The notes: a model not told the origin generated them from the sequence alone. Shown: positions 46,182 to 55,343, counted from the stretch's first letter. The stretch: DNA of 64,000 nucleotides from Acidimicrobiales bacterium (GCA_041394265.1 JAWKIO010000005.1:3224001-3288000); one strand, 5' to 3'. Numbers and translations are program-made.

Positions 46182-47060
46182 TCAGGCGAAGTGGGCGATC
46201 ACGTCGGTGGTCAGGTGGTCGAGGTGGCGGAGGGTGTCGTCGGTCGAGATCACATTCATGCTGGGCGGGAACAGCACGATCCGCTCGACCCCGAGCTCGG
46301 CGTACTTCTCGAAACGAGCGAGGTTCACACTGAACGAGTGGATCGTGATGGGGATGGCGTCGGCGTCGCGGCCGGCCTCGGTGGCGAGGCGGCGGAACAG
46401 CTCGATGGCGCCGGCAACATCGGGGCGCCCGTTGGTGTTGAGCATCGACGCATCGATCGGACACCACTCGTCGGCGTATTCGGCGGCGTGCTGGATCCCG
46501 ACCGGACCGGCGTTGCCGAGCGCCACCGGCACCGTCCCCCGCACCGGTTTGGGATAGACGTAGGAGTCGGTGAACGAATCCCAACGGCCATCGAACGACG
46601 CCCGCTCGTCACCCCAGCACGTTCGCAGCGCCGCCACCCGTTCTCGCATGGCGCTGTAGCGCAGCTTGAATGGGAGGTCGGGTCGATGATTGGCGAGTTC
46701 CTCCTCATTCCACCCGACACCGATCCCGAGTTTGAAGCGGCCGTTCGAGAGCACGTCGAGCGACGCGGTGGCGCAGGCGAGATCGAGGAGGTCGTGCTCG
46801 AGCACCAGGCAGATGCCGGTGTAGAGCTCGAGGGTCGACGAGGCCGACGCCGCCGCCATCAGCGACAGCAGCGGATCCATCATGTGGTAGTAGCTCGACG
46901 GGAGCTCGCCCCCGGACGGGTAGGGCGTGGTTCTGTCGGCCGGAATGTGGCTGTGCTCGGGCATCCAGATCGAATCGAAGCCACGAGCCTCGAGCTCGGT
47001 GGCCAGATGATCGGGCCGGATGCCCGCCGCGTCGTTGTGGGAGAGGTAGCCGAACTTCAT
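46182..47060 (-). CDS. LLM-class oxidoreductase, probably F420-dependent
   Basis: A 292-residue luciferase-like TIM-barrel enzyme. It opens MKFGYLSHN and has the typical GFDSIWMPEHSHIP segment. The characteristic LDVLSNGRFKLGIGVGWNEEEL loop binds the deazaflavin or flavin phosphate, as in TIGR03619-like F420 enzymes. The start at ATG 47060 follows the family. CAGCGT six bases upstream could be a -10 box. The open frame to 47369 overlaps the sulfatase gene and is rejected. Its substrate is unknown. Confidence 0.84.
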   Translation of the reverse strand: MKFGYLSHNDAAGIRPDHLATELEARGFDSIWMPEHSHIPADRTTPYPSGGELPSSYYHMMDPLLSLMAAASASSTLELYTGICLVLEHDLLDLACATASLDVLSNGRFKLGIGVGWNEEELANHRPDLPFKLRYSAMRERVAALRTCWGDERASFDGRWDSFTDSYVYPKPVRGTVPVALGNAGPVGIQHAAEYADEWCPIDASMLNTNGRPDVAGAIELFRRLATEAGRDADAIPITIHSFSVNLARFEKYAELGVERIVLFPPSMNVISTDDTLRHLDHLTTDVIAHFA

Positions 47061-47131
47061 GTCCGAACGCTGCCCGGCGGCAGCTGGGTGGTCAAGTCGT
47101 TCGGCGTACACCCTCGCCGGACGAGTGAGGC

Positions 47132-48625
47132 TCAGCCCATCATCCCGCCGAGGTCGAGCCAGGCGTAGCGAGGTAGCTCTGGCATCTCGGCAACCGGCAC
47201 GTCTTCGCACCCGGCGGGCACCGGCTGTGAATGGTGCGGTGCGTCCAGGAGTCGGGACTGCTCCCGCCACATCGCTGCCTTCAGATCCTCGCGGATCTCG
47301 GCGTAGGCCGGATCGTTGTAGCAGTTGTTGACCTCGGTGGGGTCGGCGTCGAGATCGTACAACTCCCACTCGGGGGCGTAGGAGAAGAAGCTGGTGAACG
47401 GGAGCCCGAAGCCGTCGTTGTAGAAGTAGATCAGCTTGTAGCGATCGGTGCGGTAGCCGTAGTGGGCGGGCGCCTTGTGGATGATGTCGTCGTTCTCCCA
47501 GTAGCGGTAGTAGAAGCCCTCGACCGGGTCCTGCTCCCCACCGACGAGATCCGGCCAGAAGCTGCGGCCCTGCATTCGCTCGTGCGGCTCGACACCGGCA
47601 GCGTCGAGGATGGTCTGCGCCATGTCGACGTTGGTGACGATGCCGTCGTGTACCCGGCCGGCGGGAACGGCATTCGGGTAGCTGAGGACGAACGGCATCC
47701 GAAGCGACTCTTCGTACATGAGTCGCTTGTCGAACCAGCCGTGGTCGCCGAGGAAGAAGCCCTGGTCGGACGAATACATGAGCATGGTGTCGTCGAACTC
47801 GCCACGGTCGCGGAGCCAGTCCATGAGTCGGCCGACGTTCTCGTCGACCGAGTGCACGCAGGCGAGGTAGTCACGCATGTAGCGCTGGTACTTCCAGATT
47901 GCCTGCTCCTCGTAGGTGAGACCCTCGGGCGGATCCTCCTTGAGATCGGTCGTGGTCAGATGGTCGGCGACCCGCATGGCCGTGCGACGAACCGATGCGC
48001 TACGGGTGGCGTAGTCATCCCAGAACGTCTCCGGGAGCGGGCGGGGTTCTTCGAACATCGCCTGGTGCTCGGGCTTCGGCAGCCACTCACGGTGCGGTGC
48101 CTTGTGCCAGACGAGCATGCAGTAGGGCTGATCGTCGTCGAGCGACTCGACCCAGCTGGTGGCGAGATCGGTGATGATGTCGGTGGCGTAGCCCTCGACC
48201 GTGCGGCGGCCCTCGGCACTGATGAAGGTGGGGTTCCAGTAGTCGCCCTGCCCGGGAACGACGTCCCAGTAGTCGAAGCCCTGCGGGTCCCGGCCCTCGC
48301 CGTGACCCATGTGCCACTTGCCGATCATGGCGGTCTTGTAGCCGGCCTCGCGCAGCAGCGAGATGAAGGTCGGCTGGCTGGCGTCGATCGGAGTGAAGAG
48401 CGAGTAGACGCCATTGATGTGGCTGTAGGTACCCGTGAGGATGGCGGCCCGTGAGGGTGTGCACAGGGAGTTGGTGACGAAGCAGCGATCGAATCGGACG
48501 CCGTGCTCGGCGATCTCGTCGATGCGAGGGGTCTCGTTGACGACGGACCCGTAACACCCGATGGAGTGGGCGGCGTGGTCGTCGGTGAGGACGAAGACGA
48601 GATTGGGTCGGCGCGTGGCGGTCAC
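47132..48625 (-). CDS. Sulfatase (formylglycine-dependent type)
   Basis: A 497-residue alkaline-phosphatase-superfamily sulfatase. The metal site starts with DD in FVLTDDH (15-16). The modified residue is Cys55 in NSLCTPSRAAILTG, a standard CxPSR motif for formylglycine-generating enzyme. The second metal segment is MLMYSSDQGFFLGDHG. The C-terminal part (WELYDLDADPTEVNN) is also typical. No signal peptide is obvious, so it may be cytoplasmic. Translation starts at GTG 48625 with AGGAGA just upstream. It is divergent from a PadR regulator and shares a palindromic operator region with it. The substrate could be a sulfated sugar or aryl sulfate. Confidence 0.88.
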   Translation of the reverse strand: MTATRRPNLVFVLTDDHAAHSIGCYGSVVNETPRIDEIAEHGVRFDRCFVTNSLCTPSRAAILTGTYSHINGVYSLFTPIDASQPTFISLLREAGYKTAMIGKWHMGHGEGRDPQGFDYWDVVPGQGDYWNPTFISAEGRRTVEGYATDIITDLATSWVESLDDDQPYCMLVWHKAPHREWLPKPEHQAMFEEPRPLPETFWDDYATRSASVRRTAMRVADHLTTTDLKEDPPEGLTYEEQAIWKYQRYMRDYLACVHSVDENVGRLMDWLRDRGEFDDTMLMYSSDQGFFLGDHGWFDKRLMYEESLRMPFVLSYPNAVPAGRVHDGIVTNVDMAQTILDAAGVEPHERMQGRSFWPDLVGGEQDPVEGFYYRYWENDDIIHKAPAHYGYRTDRYKLIYFYNDGFGLPFTSFFSYAPEWELYDLDADPTEVNNCYNDPAYAEIREDLKAAMWREQSRLLDAPHHSQPVPAGCEDVPVAEMPELPRYAWLDLGGMMG

Positions 48626-48676
48626 ATGGTCTCCTGTTGTGCGGCGACGGTCGGTCGCAGCGTCGTTGCCCGATGA

Positions 48677-48711
48677 TTGCACTTGTGGCATAGTCGATCG
48701 CGCAAGTGCAA
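48677..48711. promoter_or_regulatory. Inverted-repeat operator between sulfatase and PadR genes
   Basis: Perfect 9-base arms TTGCACTTG (48677-48685) and CAAGTGCAA (48703-48711) are separated by 17 bases. The arms are about two and a half helical turns apart centre to centre. It lies in the divergent promoter region, 51 bases from the sulfatase start and 77 from the PadR start. It is a good candidate for PadR binding. Confidence 0.6.
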
Positions 48712-48788
48712 TAGTGCGCGACGACGGGGCCCACCGTCAACCAGGCAGCCGTCACCAGCTCCGTCGACGTACGGCATCGGGAGGTTCG

Positions 48789-49436
48789 ATGTCCAGAGTC
48801 AAACTCGAGTTCATCCTGCTCGGTGCGCTCCTGCAGCGCCCGCAGACCGGCTACGAGCTTCAACGATTCATGGAGACGACCGGGCGCTTTCTGCGGGTCA
48901 ACACGTCGATGACCCAGGTGTACCGCAGCCTGCGGTCGATGGACGACGCCGGCTGGCTGGCGCATCGGGTCGAGCCTCGGCAGGGAGCGCAGGATGCCAA
49001 GCGGTATTCGGTGACCGAGGCCGGAGCGCAAGCCTTCGGCGACTGGCTCGGCGAGCCGTACGAACCCGGCCGCTCACCTGGAGGAGAGGAGTTCGTCGTC
49101 CAGCTGCGGTTTCGGGCCGAGTTCTTAGGGTGCGAGGCGGTGATCCAGCTCCTTGATGTCGAACTCGAGTTCTGGGAGCAGCACAAGGCCCGATACCGGC
49201 ATCGCGACCGCACGGAGCTGTACTCGGCCGATGCCCCGATCGACGTGGACTGCGTAGGGGCCATCCTGAATTGGGAGCACCTGCGGGGCGCGGCCCTCGT
49301 CGACGCCCATCTCGCGGCATTGCGGGAGCTGCGGAGCGTTCTCGCAGCTGGCGACTGGCCGGCACCTGAGCTACCGAATCCTCTCGTCGTGGTCCCTTCA
49401 GCAGTCGACGACCCAGGGGCGGGTGCCATCAGCTGA
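48789..49436 (+). CDS. PadR family transcriptional regulator
   Basis: A 215-residue regulator of the long (Vir-like) PadR type. The winged helix is at about 1-85: LEFILLGALLQRPQTGYELQRF, then VYRSLRSMDDAGWLAHRV and YSVTEAGAQAFGDWL. A C-terminal helical dimerisation region follows (about 95-190). GGGAGG upstream of the ATG at 48789 fixes the start. It is divergent from the sulfatase and 18 bases upstream of a GH65 gene, so it probably controls one or both. The effector is unknown. Confidence 0.84.
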   Translation: MSRVKLEFILLGALLQRPQTGYELQRFMETTGRFLRVNTSMTQVYRSLRSMDDAGWLAHRVEPRQGAQDAKRYSVTEAGAQAFGDWLGEPYEPGRSPGGEEFVVQLRFRAEFLGCEAVIQLLDVELEFWEQHKARYRHRDRTELYSADAPIDVDCVGAILNWEHLRGAALVDAHLAALRELRSVLAAGDWPAPELPNPLVVVPSAVDDPGAGAIS

Positions 49437-49442
49437 GCCTGG

Positions 49443-49448
49443 TAGAGT
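49443..49448 (+). promoter_or_regulatory. -10 element (TAGAGT), leaderless promoter for the second GH65 gene
   Basis: TAGAGT ends six bases before the ATG at 49455, so the gene can be transcribed apart from the PadR gene. Confidence 0.45.
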
Positions 49449-49454
49449 TCGCGA

Positions 49455-51764
49455 ATGTTGCGTGCGTTTGCCGGTGATGCCTGGACCATCGAGCAGCAGG
49501 AGTTCGATGCTGCGAACCACCGGGTCTTCGAGAGCCTCTTCTCGCTGGGGAATGGCAACTTCGGCGGCCGTGGAACGCACGAGGAGCAGTACTCGGGCGA
49601 CTCGCTGCAGGGCAACTACGTCGCCGGTGTCTACTACCCCGATCCCACTCGGGTGGGGTGGTGGAAGAACGGCTATCCGGACTACTTCGCCAAGGTGCTC
49701 AACGCCGCCGACTGGACACCCATCGGGGTCGAGATCGACGGCGAACCGCTCGACCTGGCGACGGCTCGCATCGACAGCTACCGGCGCCGCCTGCACCTGC
49801 GAACCGGCGAGCTCGAGCGGGTGTTCCGGGCCACGTTGGCCAGCGGCCGCACGGTCGAGGTCGAGTCGCTCAAGTTCATCAGCATGGCCGATCCCGACCT
49901 CGCGGCCATCCGCTATCGCATCGCCGTGATCGACAATCCCGCCGTGGTGCGACTCGACATCGGGATCGACGGTGACGTCACCAACGAAGACTCCAACCAC
50001 GAGGCTGGGTTCTGGGATCCGGTGGACACCAAGGTCGACGGCACTCGCGGCCTCGTCGTGCTCGAGACCAAGAAGACCGGCTTCATCGTCGGCACGGGCT
50101 TCGACCATGTGGTGACGGTCGAAGGGGCGGCCGCCACGGCCGAACCCCGACCGCAGCAGACCACGACGTCCGTGAGCGTCGGTCACGAGTTCGCCGTCGA
50201 GCCTCGGCAGGTGATCGAGGTGGTGAAGTTCGCAGCGAACATCTCCTCCCGAACGCACGCCCCCGACCAGATCCCCTCGGCGATCGATGCCGTGCTCGAC
50301 CACGCAGTGGCTCAGGGCTTCGATGCCCTTCGGCAGGCACATCACGAGGCGTGGGAACGCAAGTGGGAGGCGTGCGACGTTGCCATCGGTGGTGACGAGC
50401 CGGTGCAACAGGGCGTCCGATTCAGCATCTTCCAGCTCCAGTCCACCTTCACCGGCGTCGACCCGGATCTCAACATCGGGCCCAAGGGGTTCACCGGCGA
50501 GAAGTACGGCGGCGTCACCTACTGGGACACCGAGGCGTTCTGCCTGCCCTTCTACTTGCTGGCCGCCGACCAAGACGTGTCGAAGAACCTGTTGCGCTAT
50601 CGGTACCGGCAGCTCGATCGAGCGATCGAGAACGCCGAGAAGCTCGGCTTCAGCGGGGGAGCGGCGCTCTACCCGATGGTCACCATCAACGGTGAGGAAT
50701 GCCACAACGAGTGGGAGATCACGTTCGAGGAGATCCACCGCAACGGTGCCATCGCCTTTGCGGTCTTCAACTACCTCCGCACGACCGGCGACACTCACTA
50801 TCTGCTCGAGGGTGGCCTCGAGGTGCTCGTGAGCATCGCCCGGTTCTGGGCCCAGCGGGTGTCGTACTCCGAGCCCAAGCAGGCCTGGGTCATGCTGGGG
50901 GTGACCGGACCGAACGAGTACGAGAACAACGTCAACAACAACTGGTACACCAACCTCATGGCGCAATGGACGCTGCGCTACGCCGCCGAGGCCATCGACC
51001 TCGCTCGCTCGATCGACGGCGACGAGACCGATCGCCTTCTCGCATCGCTGTCGTTCGACGAAGCGGCCGAGCGCCCGGTGTGGGCCGACGTGGCCGAGCG
51101 GATCCACCTGCCGTTCGATGCCGAGCGGGGTGTGTTCCTGCAACAGGACGGCTTCCTCGACAAGGAGCTGCGCCCAGCCGACTCACTCGACCCGGCCGAG
51201 CGCCCGATCTCCCACCACTGGTCATGGGACCGGATCCTCCGTTCGTGTTTCATCAAGCAAGCCGACGTGCTGCAGGGCATGTGGGTCTTCGAGGATCGGT
51301 TCGATCTCGACACGTTGCGAGCGAACTTCGACTTCTACGAGCCCATGACCGTGCACGAGTCGTCGCTGTCACCTGCCGTGCATGCGGTGCTCGCCGTCCG
51401 ACTCGGGCGGCTCGACAAGGCGAACGAGATGCTGCGCCGCAGCGCCCGCCTCGATCTCGATGACATCAACGCCGACACGAGCGACGGCTGCCACATCACC
51501 TCGATGGCAGGCACGTGGATCGGAGCCGTCCTCGGCTTCGGTGGCGTGCGCGTTGTCGACGGCGAGCTCGACCTCGCTCCCGTGCTGGCACCGGGATGGA
51601 CCTCGCTCGAGTTCCGTGTGCACTTCCGTGGGGTCTGGCTCGCAGTGGCCGCGACCGCAGAGGCAACCGAGATCACGAGCCTGGGCGAGCACTCGGTAGC
51701 GATTCGGGCGCACGGCGAGCGACACGATCTGGGTCCGGGCGCATCGCTTCGCTTGGCCCACTGA
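49455..51764 (+). CDS. Glycoside hydrolase family 65 protein (maltose-phosphorylase-like)
   Basis: A 769-residue GH65 enzyme. The first half is the N-terminal beta domain (FSLGNGNFGGRGTHEEQY). The catalytic region has GFTGEKYGGVTYWDTEAFC, typical of maltose phosphorylases, and the general acid Glu488 in GVTGPNEYENNVNNN. Phosphorolysis would give beta-glucose 1-phosphate plus glucose. Unlike the first GH65 gene it has no phosphoglucomutase beside it, so it may rely on the one at 32937-33713. Its neighbours are a PadR gene and, across the promoter, a sulfatase. The stop codon lies in a small hairpin shared with the convergent dehydrogenase. Confidence 0.87.
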   Translation: MLRAFAGDAWTIEQQEFDAANHRVFESLFSLGNGNFGGRGTHEEQYSGDSLQGNYVAGVYYPDPTRVGWWKNGYPDYFAKVLNAADWTPIGVEIDGEPLDLATARIDSYRRRLHLRTGELERVFRATLASGRTVEVESLKFISMADPDLAAIRYRIAVIDNPAVVRLDIGIDGDVTNEDSNHEAGFWDPVDTKVDGTRGLVVLETKKTGFIVGTGFDHVVTVEGAAATAEPRPQQTTTSVSVGHEFAVEPRQVIEVVKFAANISSRTHAPDQIPSAIDAVLDHAVAQGFDALRQAHHEAWERKWEACDVAIGGDEPVQQGVRFSIFQLQSTFTGVDPDLNIGPKGFTGEKYGGVTYWDTEAFCLPFYLLAADQDVSKNLLRYRYRQLDRAIENAEKLGFSGGAALYPMVTINGEECHNEWEITFEEIHRNGAIAFAVFNYLRTTGDTHYLLEGGLEVLVSIARFWAQRVSYSEPKQAWVMLGVTGPNEYENNVNNNWYTNLMAQWTLRYAAEAIDLARSIDGDETDRLLASLSFDEAAERPVWADVAERIHLPFDAERGVFLQQDGFLDKELRPADSLDPAERPISHHWSWDRILRSCFIKQADVLQGMWVFEDRFDLDTLRANFDFYEPMTVHESSLSPAVHAVLAVRLGRLDKANEMLRRSARLDLDDINADTSDGCHITSMAGTWIGAVLGFGGVRVVDGELDLAPVLAPGWTSLEFRVHFRGVWLAVAATAEATEITSLGEHSVAIRAHGERHDLGPGASLRLAH

Positions 51765-51770
51765 CCTCGG

Positions 51771-52865
51771 TCAGAACAACAGCACCGGCTTGATCACCTC
51801 GCCGCTGGCGCTTGCGGCCTCGGCGTCGTTGATCTGGTCGATCGCAAACGTGGTGATGAGCTCGTCGAACGGGAAGTCGCCGGCCGCATTCAGCGCGGCC
51901 AATCGAGGGATGAACTCGCTCGGGGTCGAGTCACCTTCCATCACGCCGGTGATGGTGCGGCCGCCGATCATCGACAGGAAGTCGAAGGTGATGTCGCCGA
52001 AGCCGACGCCCGCCATGCCCAAGGTCCCGAGGTTGTTCATGCCCTCGTAGAGCGAGCGGACGACGGCGGCGTTGCCGGTCGTGTCGAAGGCGTAGTCGGT
52101 GCCGCCCCCGGTGAGTTCCTGCATCTGGGCGGCGAAGGTGGTGGGGTCGCCGGACAGTGTGGCGGTGGCGCCGAACCGGGTAGCGAGATCGAGGCGAGAC
52201 TGATGACGGTCGATGGCGATGATCGTGCCCGCGCCGGCCACCTTGGCGGCCATCACCGCACTCAGTCCGAGCGCGCCCGCGCCGGCGATGGCAACCGCCG
52301 AGCCCGGCTGGACGTCGAGGGTGTTCAAGATGGCACCGGCGCCGGTCTGCACACCGCAGCCCAGCGGGCCGAGCTTGGCGAGGTCGTAGGACGTGTCGAC
52401 CTTCACGACCGAGCGCTCGGCGACGACCGTGTGCCCGGCGAACGAGGACTGTCCGAAGTAGTGCGAGCCCACACGGTTGCCGTCGGCGTCGGTGAAGGCT
52501 GCCGACCCGTCGGGCCGGCCGCCCGACATGTTGTGCAGGGAGAAGTTGAAGCAGTACGGCAACTTCCCCCTATTGCAGGCTGGGCAGTCGCCACACGAGT
52601 TGAAGCTCAGCACGACGTGATCGCCGACCTGCACCGAGGTGACCGAGTCGCCCACGGCCTCGACGACGCCGGCACCCTCGTGGCCATAGACCGCGGGTCC
52701 GGCGAAGAACTCGGGCGGGAGCTCACGAGACAACAGATCGGTGTGGCACATGCCGGCGGCGACGACCCGAACGAGCACTTCGTGCGCCGACGGTTCGGCA
52801 ACCGTGAGCGTCTCGATCGAGAACGGACCGTTGCCAGTCCGGAGTACAGCAGCCGTGGTTTCCAT
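51771..52865 (-). CDS. Zinc-dependent alcohol dehydrogenase (aryl-alcohol/class III-like MDR)
   Basis: A 364-residue medium-chain dehydrogenase. The catalytic zinc ligands are in GMCHTD and YGHEGAG, plus a Cys in LGCGVQTGAGA. The structural zinc site is complete (CGDCPACNRGKLPYC). The NAD motif is AIAGAGALGLSAVMAAK. The long GGRPDGSAAF segment and overall pattern match benzyl-alcohol-type dehydrogenases. Oxidation of an aromatic or medium-chain alcohol is likely. GAGGTA upstream of the ATG supports the start. It is close to, but not in, the aromatic cluster that starts at 53431. Confidence 0.86.
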   Translation of the reverse strand: METTAAVLRTGNGPFSIETLTVAEPSAHEVLVRVVAAGMCHTDLLSRELPPEFFAGPAVYGHEGAGVVEAVGDSVTSVQVGDHVVLSFNSCGDCPACNRGKLPYCFNFSLHNMSGGRPDGSAAFTDADGNRVGSHYFGQSSFAGHTVVAERSVVKVDTSYDLAKLGPLGCGVQTGAGAILNTLDVQPGSAVAIAGAGALGLSAVMAAKVAGAGTIIAIDRHQSRLDLATRFGATATLSGDPTTFAAQMQELTGGGTDYAFDTTGNAAVVRSLYEGMNNLGTLGMAGVGFGDITFDFLSMIGGRTITGVMEGDSTPSEFIPRLAALNAAGDFPFDELITTFAIDQINDAEAASASGEVIKPVLLF

Positions 52866-52950
52866 GATCGGTACCTCGCGAAGGTCGGTGGTCGTGCGTG
52901 ACCTTACTCACCAGTTCGGCCACACGTCAGACCCCCGGCCAGGGCGGCCG

Positions 52951-53331
52951 TCAGTCGGTCGTGAACGGTGGGTACTCGTCGGTGAGAAGGAGCGCATAGG
53001 CGTCGAAGCGAATGGTCACCCGGTTCATCTTCATCACCCAGGACCGCAGCGCCTCTGGCCACTTCCCAGTGGCGACCACGGCGAACAATGCCACCACCCA
53101 GCAGATGGCGCCGACGATCGTGATGGCCATGACATAGAGCAGTGCCGGGATCGCCCACAGGAAACGGAGCCCGACGGTGAGACGATCACGATCGACGAGG
53201 GCCGGCGTGAACTCGATGTCGACCGGCGTGCCGCCGGGCTCGGTTGCGGTCATGGCGAAGTCGAACGGAGGGAAGCTGTCGTGCATGAAACCGCCGTACA
53301 TGCTGGCTCTCGTGGAGTAGCGGAGGATCAT
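52951..53331 (-). CDS. DUF4389-type membrane protein
   Basis: A 126-residue protein with a beta-like start (PVDIEFTPALVDRDRLTVGLRF), one long hydrophobic stretch or helical hairpin at about 55-87 (WAIPALLYVMAITIVGAICWVV), and the conserved WPEALRSWVMKMNRVTIRFDAYALLLTDEYPPF ending pattern of DUF4389, here split across residues 91-123. Its function is unknown. The start is uncertain: ATG 53331 has no ribosome site, whereas ATG 53301 has GAGAG five bases upstream and may be the true one. Confidence 0.68.
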   Translation of the reverse strand: MILRYSTRASMYGGFMHDSFPPFDFAMTATEPGGTPVDIEFTPALVDRDRLTVGLRFLWAIPALLYVMAITIVGAICWVVALFAVVATGKWPEALRSWVMKMNRVTIRFDAYALLLTDEYPPFTTD

Positions 53332-53430
53332 GATCTGGAAGTTGGGGGCCGTTGGACTCCTGGCGCAGCCGCAGCGGAAACCGTGGCACTAGGGTCGGCG
53401 GCGGGAGCGAGCGTGAGCAGAGGGAGGACC

Positions 53431-55299
53431 GTGATCGACGGCGACAGGCAACAGCAACCCGGGGCCGATCTCACGGTGTTTCGTGCGAGGTCCATCGTCA
53501 CGATGGATCCCACCCGACCCCGCGCCGAGGCCATCGCCGTGCAGGGCGGCCGAATCATTGCCGTGGGCTCGTTCGACGAGGTGCGCTCGTCGCTCGGCGA
53601 CCGGCCGCACACCATCGACGATCGGTTCGCCAACAGCGTGCTCCTTCCCGGTCTCATCGACCAGCATCTCCACCCGCTTCTCGCCGCATCGACCCTCACG
53701 TCGGAGGTCATTGCCCCCGAGGCATGGGTCATGCCGACCCGCACGTTCGCTGCGGCCCCCACCGAGGCCGACTACGACGAGCGCCTGGCTTCGGCGCATC
53801 GAGCGTTGCCGGCGGGGGAATGGCTGTGGTCGTGGGGCTACCACTTCCTGTGGCACGGCCCGATGAGTCGGCAACGACTCGACGCGATCGTCGGCGACCG
53901 GCCCACGGCCATCTGGCAACGGTCGTGTCACGAGTGGTACCTCAACACTGCCGCCATGGACACCCTTGGTGTGACCGCCGAGAACATGGCAGGCCACGGC
54001 GCGGCGAGTGACATGATCGACCTCGACCGAGGGCATTTCTGGGAGAGCGGTTGGATGGTCGTCCTCGCCCGCCATCTGATGCCGGTGTTCCTCACCGAGC
54101 AACGCTTCCGCGACGGCCTCGAGCAGATGGTCGAGTATCTCCACATGAATGGCGTCACCGCCATCAACGAGCCCGGCATCAGCTGGAAGGTCGAGCCCTG
54201 GCACCTGTACCAGGAGATCCTGGGACGCCACGACGTCCCCTTCACCTCGACCTTTCTCGTCGACGGTCGGAATCAGTCGGTGCAGCGGCTCGACCCAGCA
54301 CTGGTGGTCGACGATGCCGACGAGCAGGTCGCCCGCGCCCCGGCAGGAAAGGTCTCGATGGTGCCCCGGCAGGTGAAGCTGTTTGCCGACGGGGCGATCA
54401 TCTCGCAGCTGATGCAGATGCGAGACGGCTACCTCGACGCAGCAGGTCGACCCGATCCGCACCACCACGGCGAGTGGCTGATGGATCCGCCGACGCTGCG
54501 CCGGTACTTCGATGCCTACTGGGACGCGGGCTGGCAGATCCACGTGCACGTCAATGGCGACTTGGGACTCGAGGTCCTGCTCGACATCATCGACGACGCC
54601 ATGCAGCGACAGCCGAGGATCGATCACCGCACCGTGATCGTGCACTTCGCCACGTCGACCGAGGAGCAGGTGCAGCGGATCGGCCGGCTCGGGGCGATCG
54701 TGTCGGCCAATCCGTACTATCCGATCGGCTTCGCCGACCGCTACCGGGAGGTCGGACTCGGCCCCGACCGAGCCGACCCGATGGTCCGAGCTGCGTCGGT
54801 GCTGCGCCACGACATCCCGTTGTCGTACCACTCCGATCTGCCGATGGGGCCGAGCGACCCCATGGCGATGGCGTCGTTCGGGGTGAACCGCATCACCCAC
54901 TCGGGACGAGTGACGGCACCCGAACAACGCATCTCGGTCCAGGACGCGCTCGAGGCCGTCACCATCGGTGCCGCCCACTCGTGGCGACGCGAACACGACC
55001 TCGGTTCGATCGAGGTCGGCAAGGTCGCCAACTTCACGGTGCTCGCCGATGACCCGTTCTCGGTGGATCCCACCGAACTCGGGCACATCACGGTCGAGGG
55101 CACCGTGTTCGAAGGCTCGTGGTTCCCGGTGCCGGAGGAGCACCGGCGGCGGCGCTCGCTGGCCGCAATCGGCGGCCTCGGTCGAGTCGTCGGTGAGCCG
55201 GGCCGCCACCCCGGCAACGCGGCGTGTGATGGCCACGGTTGTGGGTGCGAGGTGGCGCAGATGATCGCTGATCACCTGGCGCAACGGCCGGTCGCCTGA
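53431..55299 (+). CDS. Amidohydrolase family 3 (YtcJ-like) metal-dependent hydrolase
   Basis: A 622-residue cyclic-amidohydrolase-superfamily protein of the YtcJ/Amidohydro_3 type. It opens with FRARSIVTMDPTRPRAEAIAV and the metal site LLPGLIDQHLHPLLA. Further ligands are in VHVNGDLGLEVLL and VIVHFATS, the Asp is in LSYHSDLPMGPSDP, and the end is GSIEVGKVANFTVL. It may hydrolyse an amide or a formyl group, or act as an isomerase. The GTG at 53431 has GGGAGGA just upstream. A TAGGGT at 53390-53395 is a plausible -10, giving a short leader. It is the first gene of the + strand arm of the aromatic cluster; RraA and RidA genes follow. Confidence 0.84.
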   Translation: MIDGDRQQQPGADLTVFRARSIVTMDPTRPRAEAIAVQGGRIIAVGSFDEVRSSLGDRPHTIDDRFANSVLLPGLIDQHLHPLLAASTLTSEVIAPEAWVMPTRTFAAAPTEADYDERLASAHRALPAGEWLWSWGYHFLWHGPMSRQRLDAIVGDRPTAIWQRSCHEWYLNTAAMDTLGVTAENMAGHGAASDMIDLDRGHFWESGWMVVLARHLMPVFLTEQRFRDGLEQMVEYLHMNGVTAINEPGISWKVEPWHLYQEILGRHDVPFTSTFLVDGRNQSVQRLDPALVVDDADEQVARAPAGKVSMVPRQVKLFADGAIISQLMQMRDGYLDAAGRPDPHHHGEWLMDPPTLRRYFDAYWDAGWQIHVHVNGDLGLEVLLDIIDDAMQRQPRIDHRTVIVHFATSTEEQVQRIGRLGAIVSANPYYPIGFADRYREVGLGPDRADPMVRAASVLRHDIPLSYHSDLPMGPSDPMAMASFGVNRITHSGRVTAPEQRISVQDALEAVTIGAAHSWRREHDLGSIEVGKVANFTVLADDPFSVDPTELGHITVEGTVFEGSWFPVPEEHRRRRSLAAIGGLGRVVGEPGRHPGNAACDGHGCGCEVAQMIADHLAQRPVA

Positions 55300-55313
55300 T
55301 TGTGACGAGCCAC

Positions 55314-55343
55314 TTGCACCAAGCACGTGCTTGGTGCGACCCT
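55314..55343 (+). promoter_or_regulatory. Promoter with 22-base perfect palindrome (operator), RraA-RidA genes
   Basis: The palindrome at 55316-55337 is perfect over 22 bases; its core is CCAAGCACGTGCTTGG. It fills the spacer between TTGCAC (55314-55319) and GACCCT (55338-55343), 18 bases apart. GACCCT ends six bases before the GTG at 55350. The same CCAAGC-N4-GCTTGG core recurs at 60211. Confidence 0.68.
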
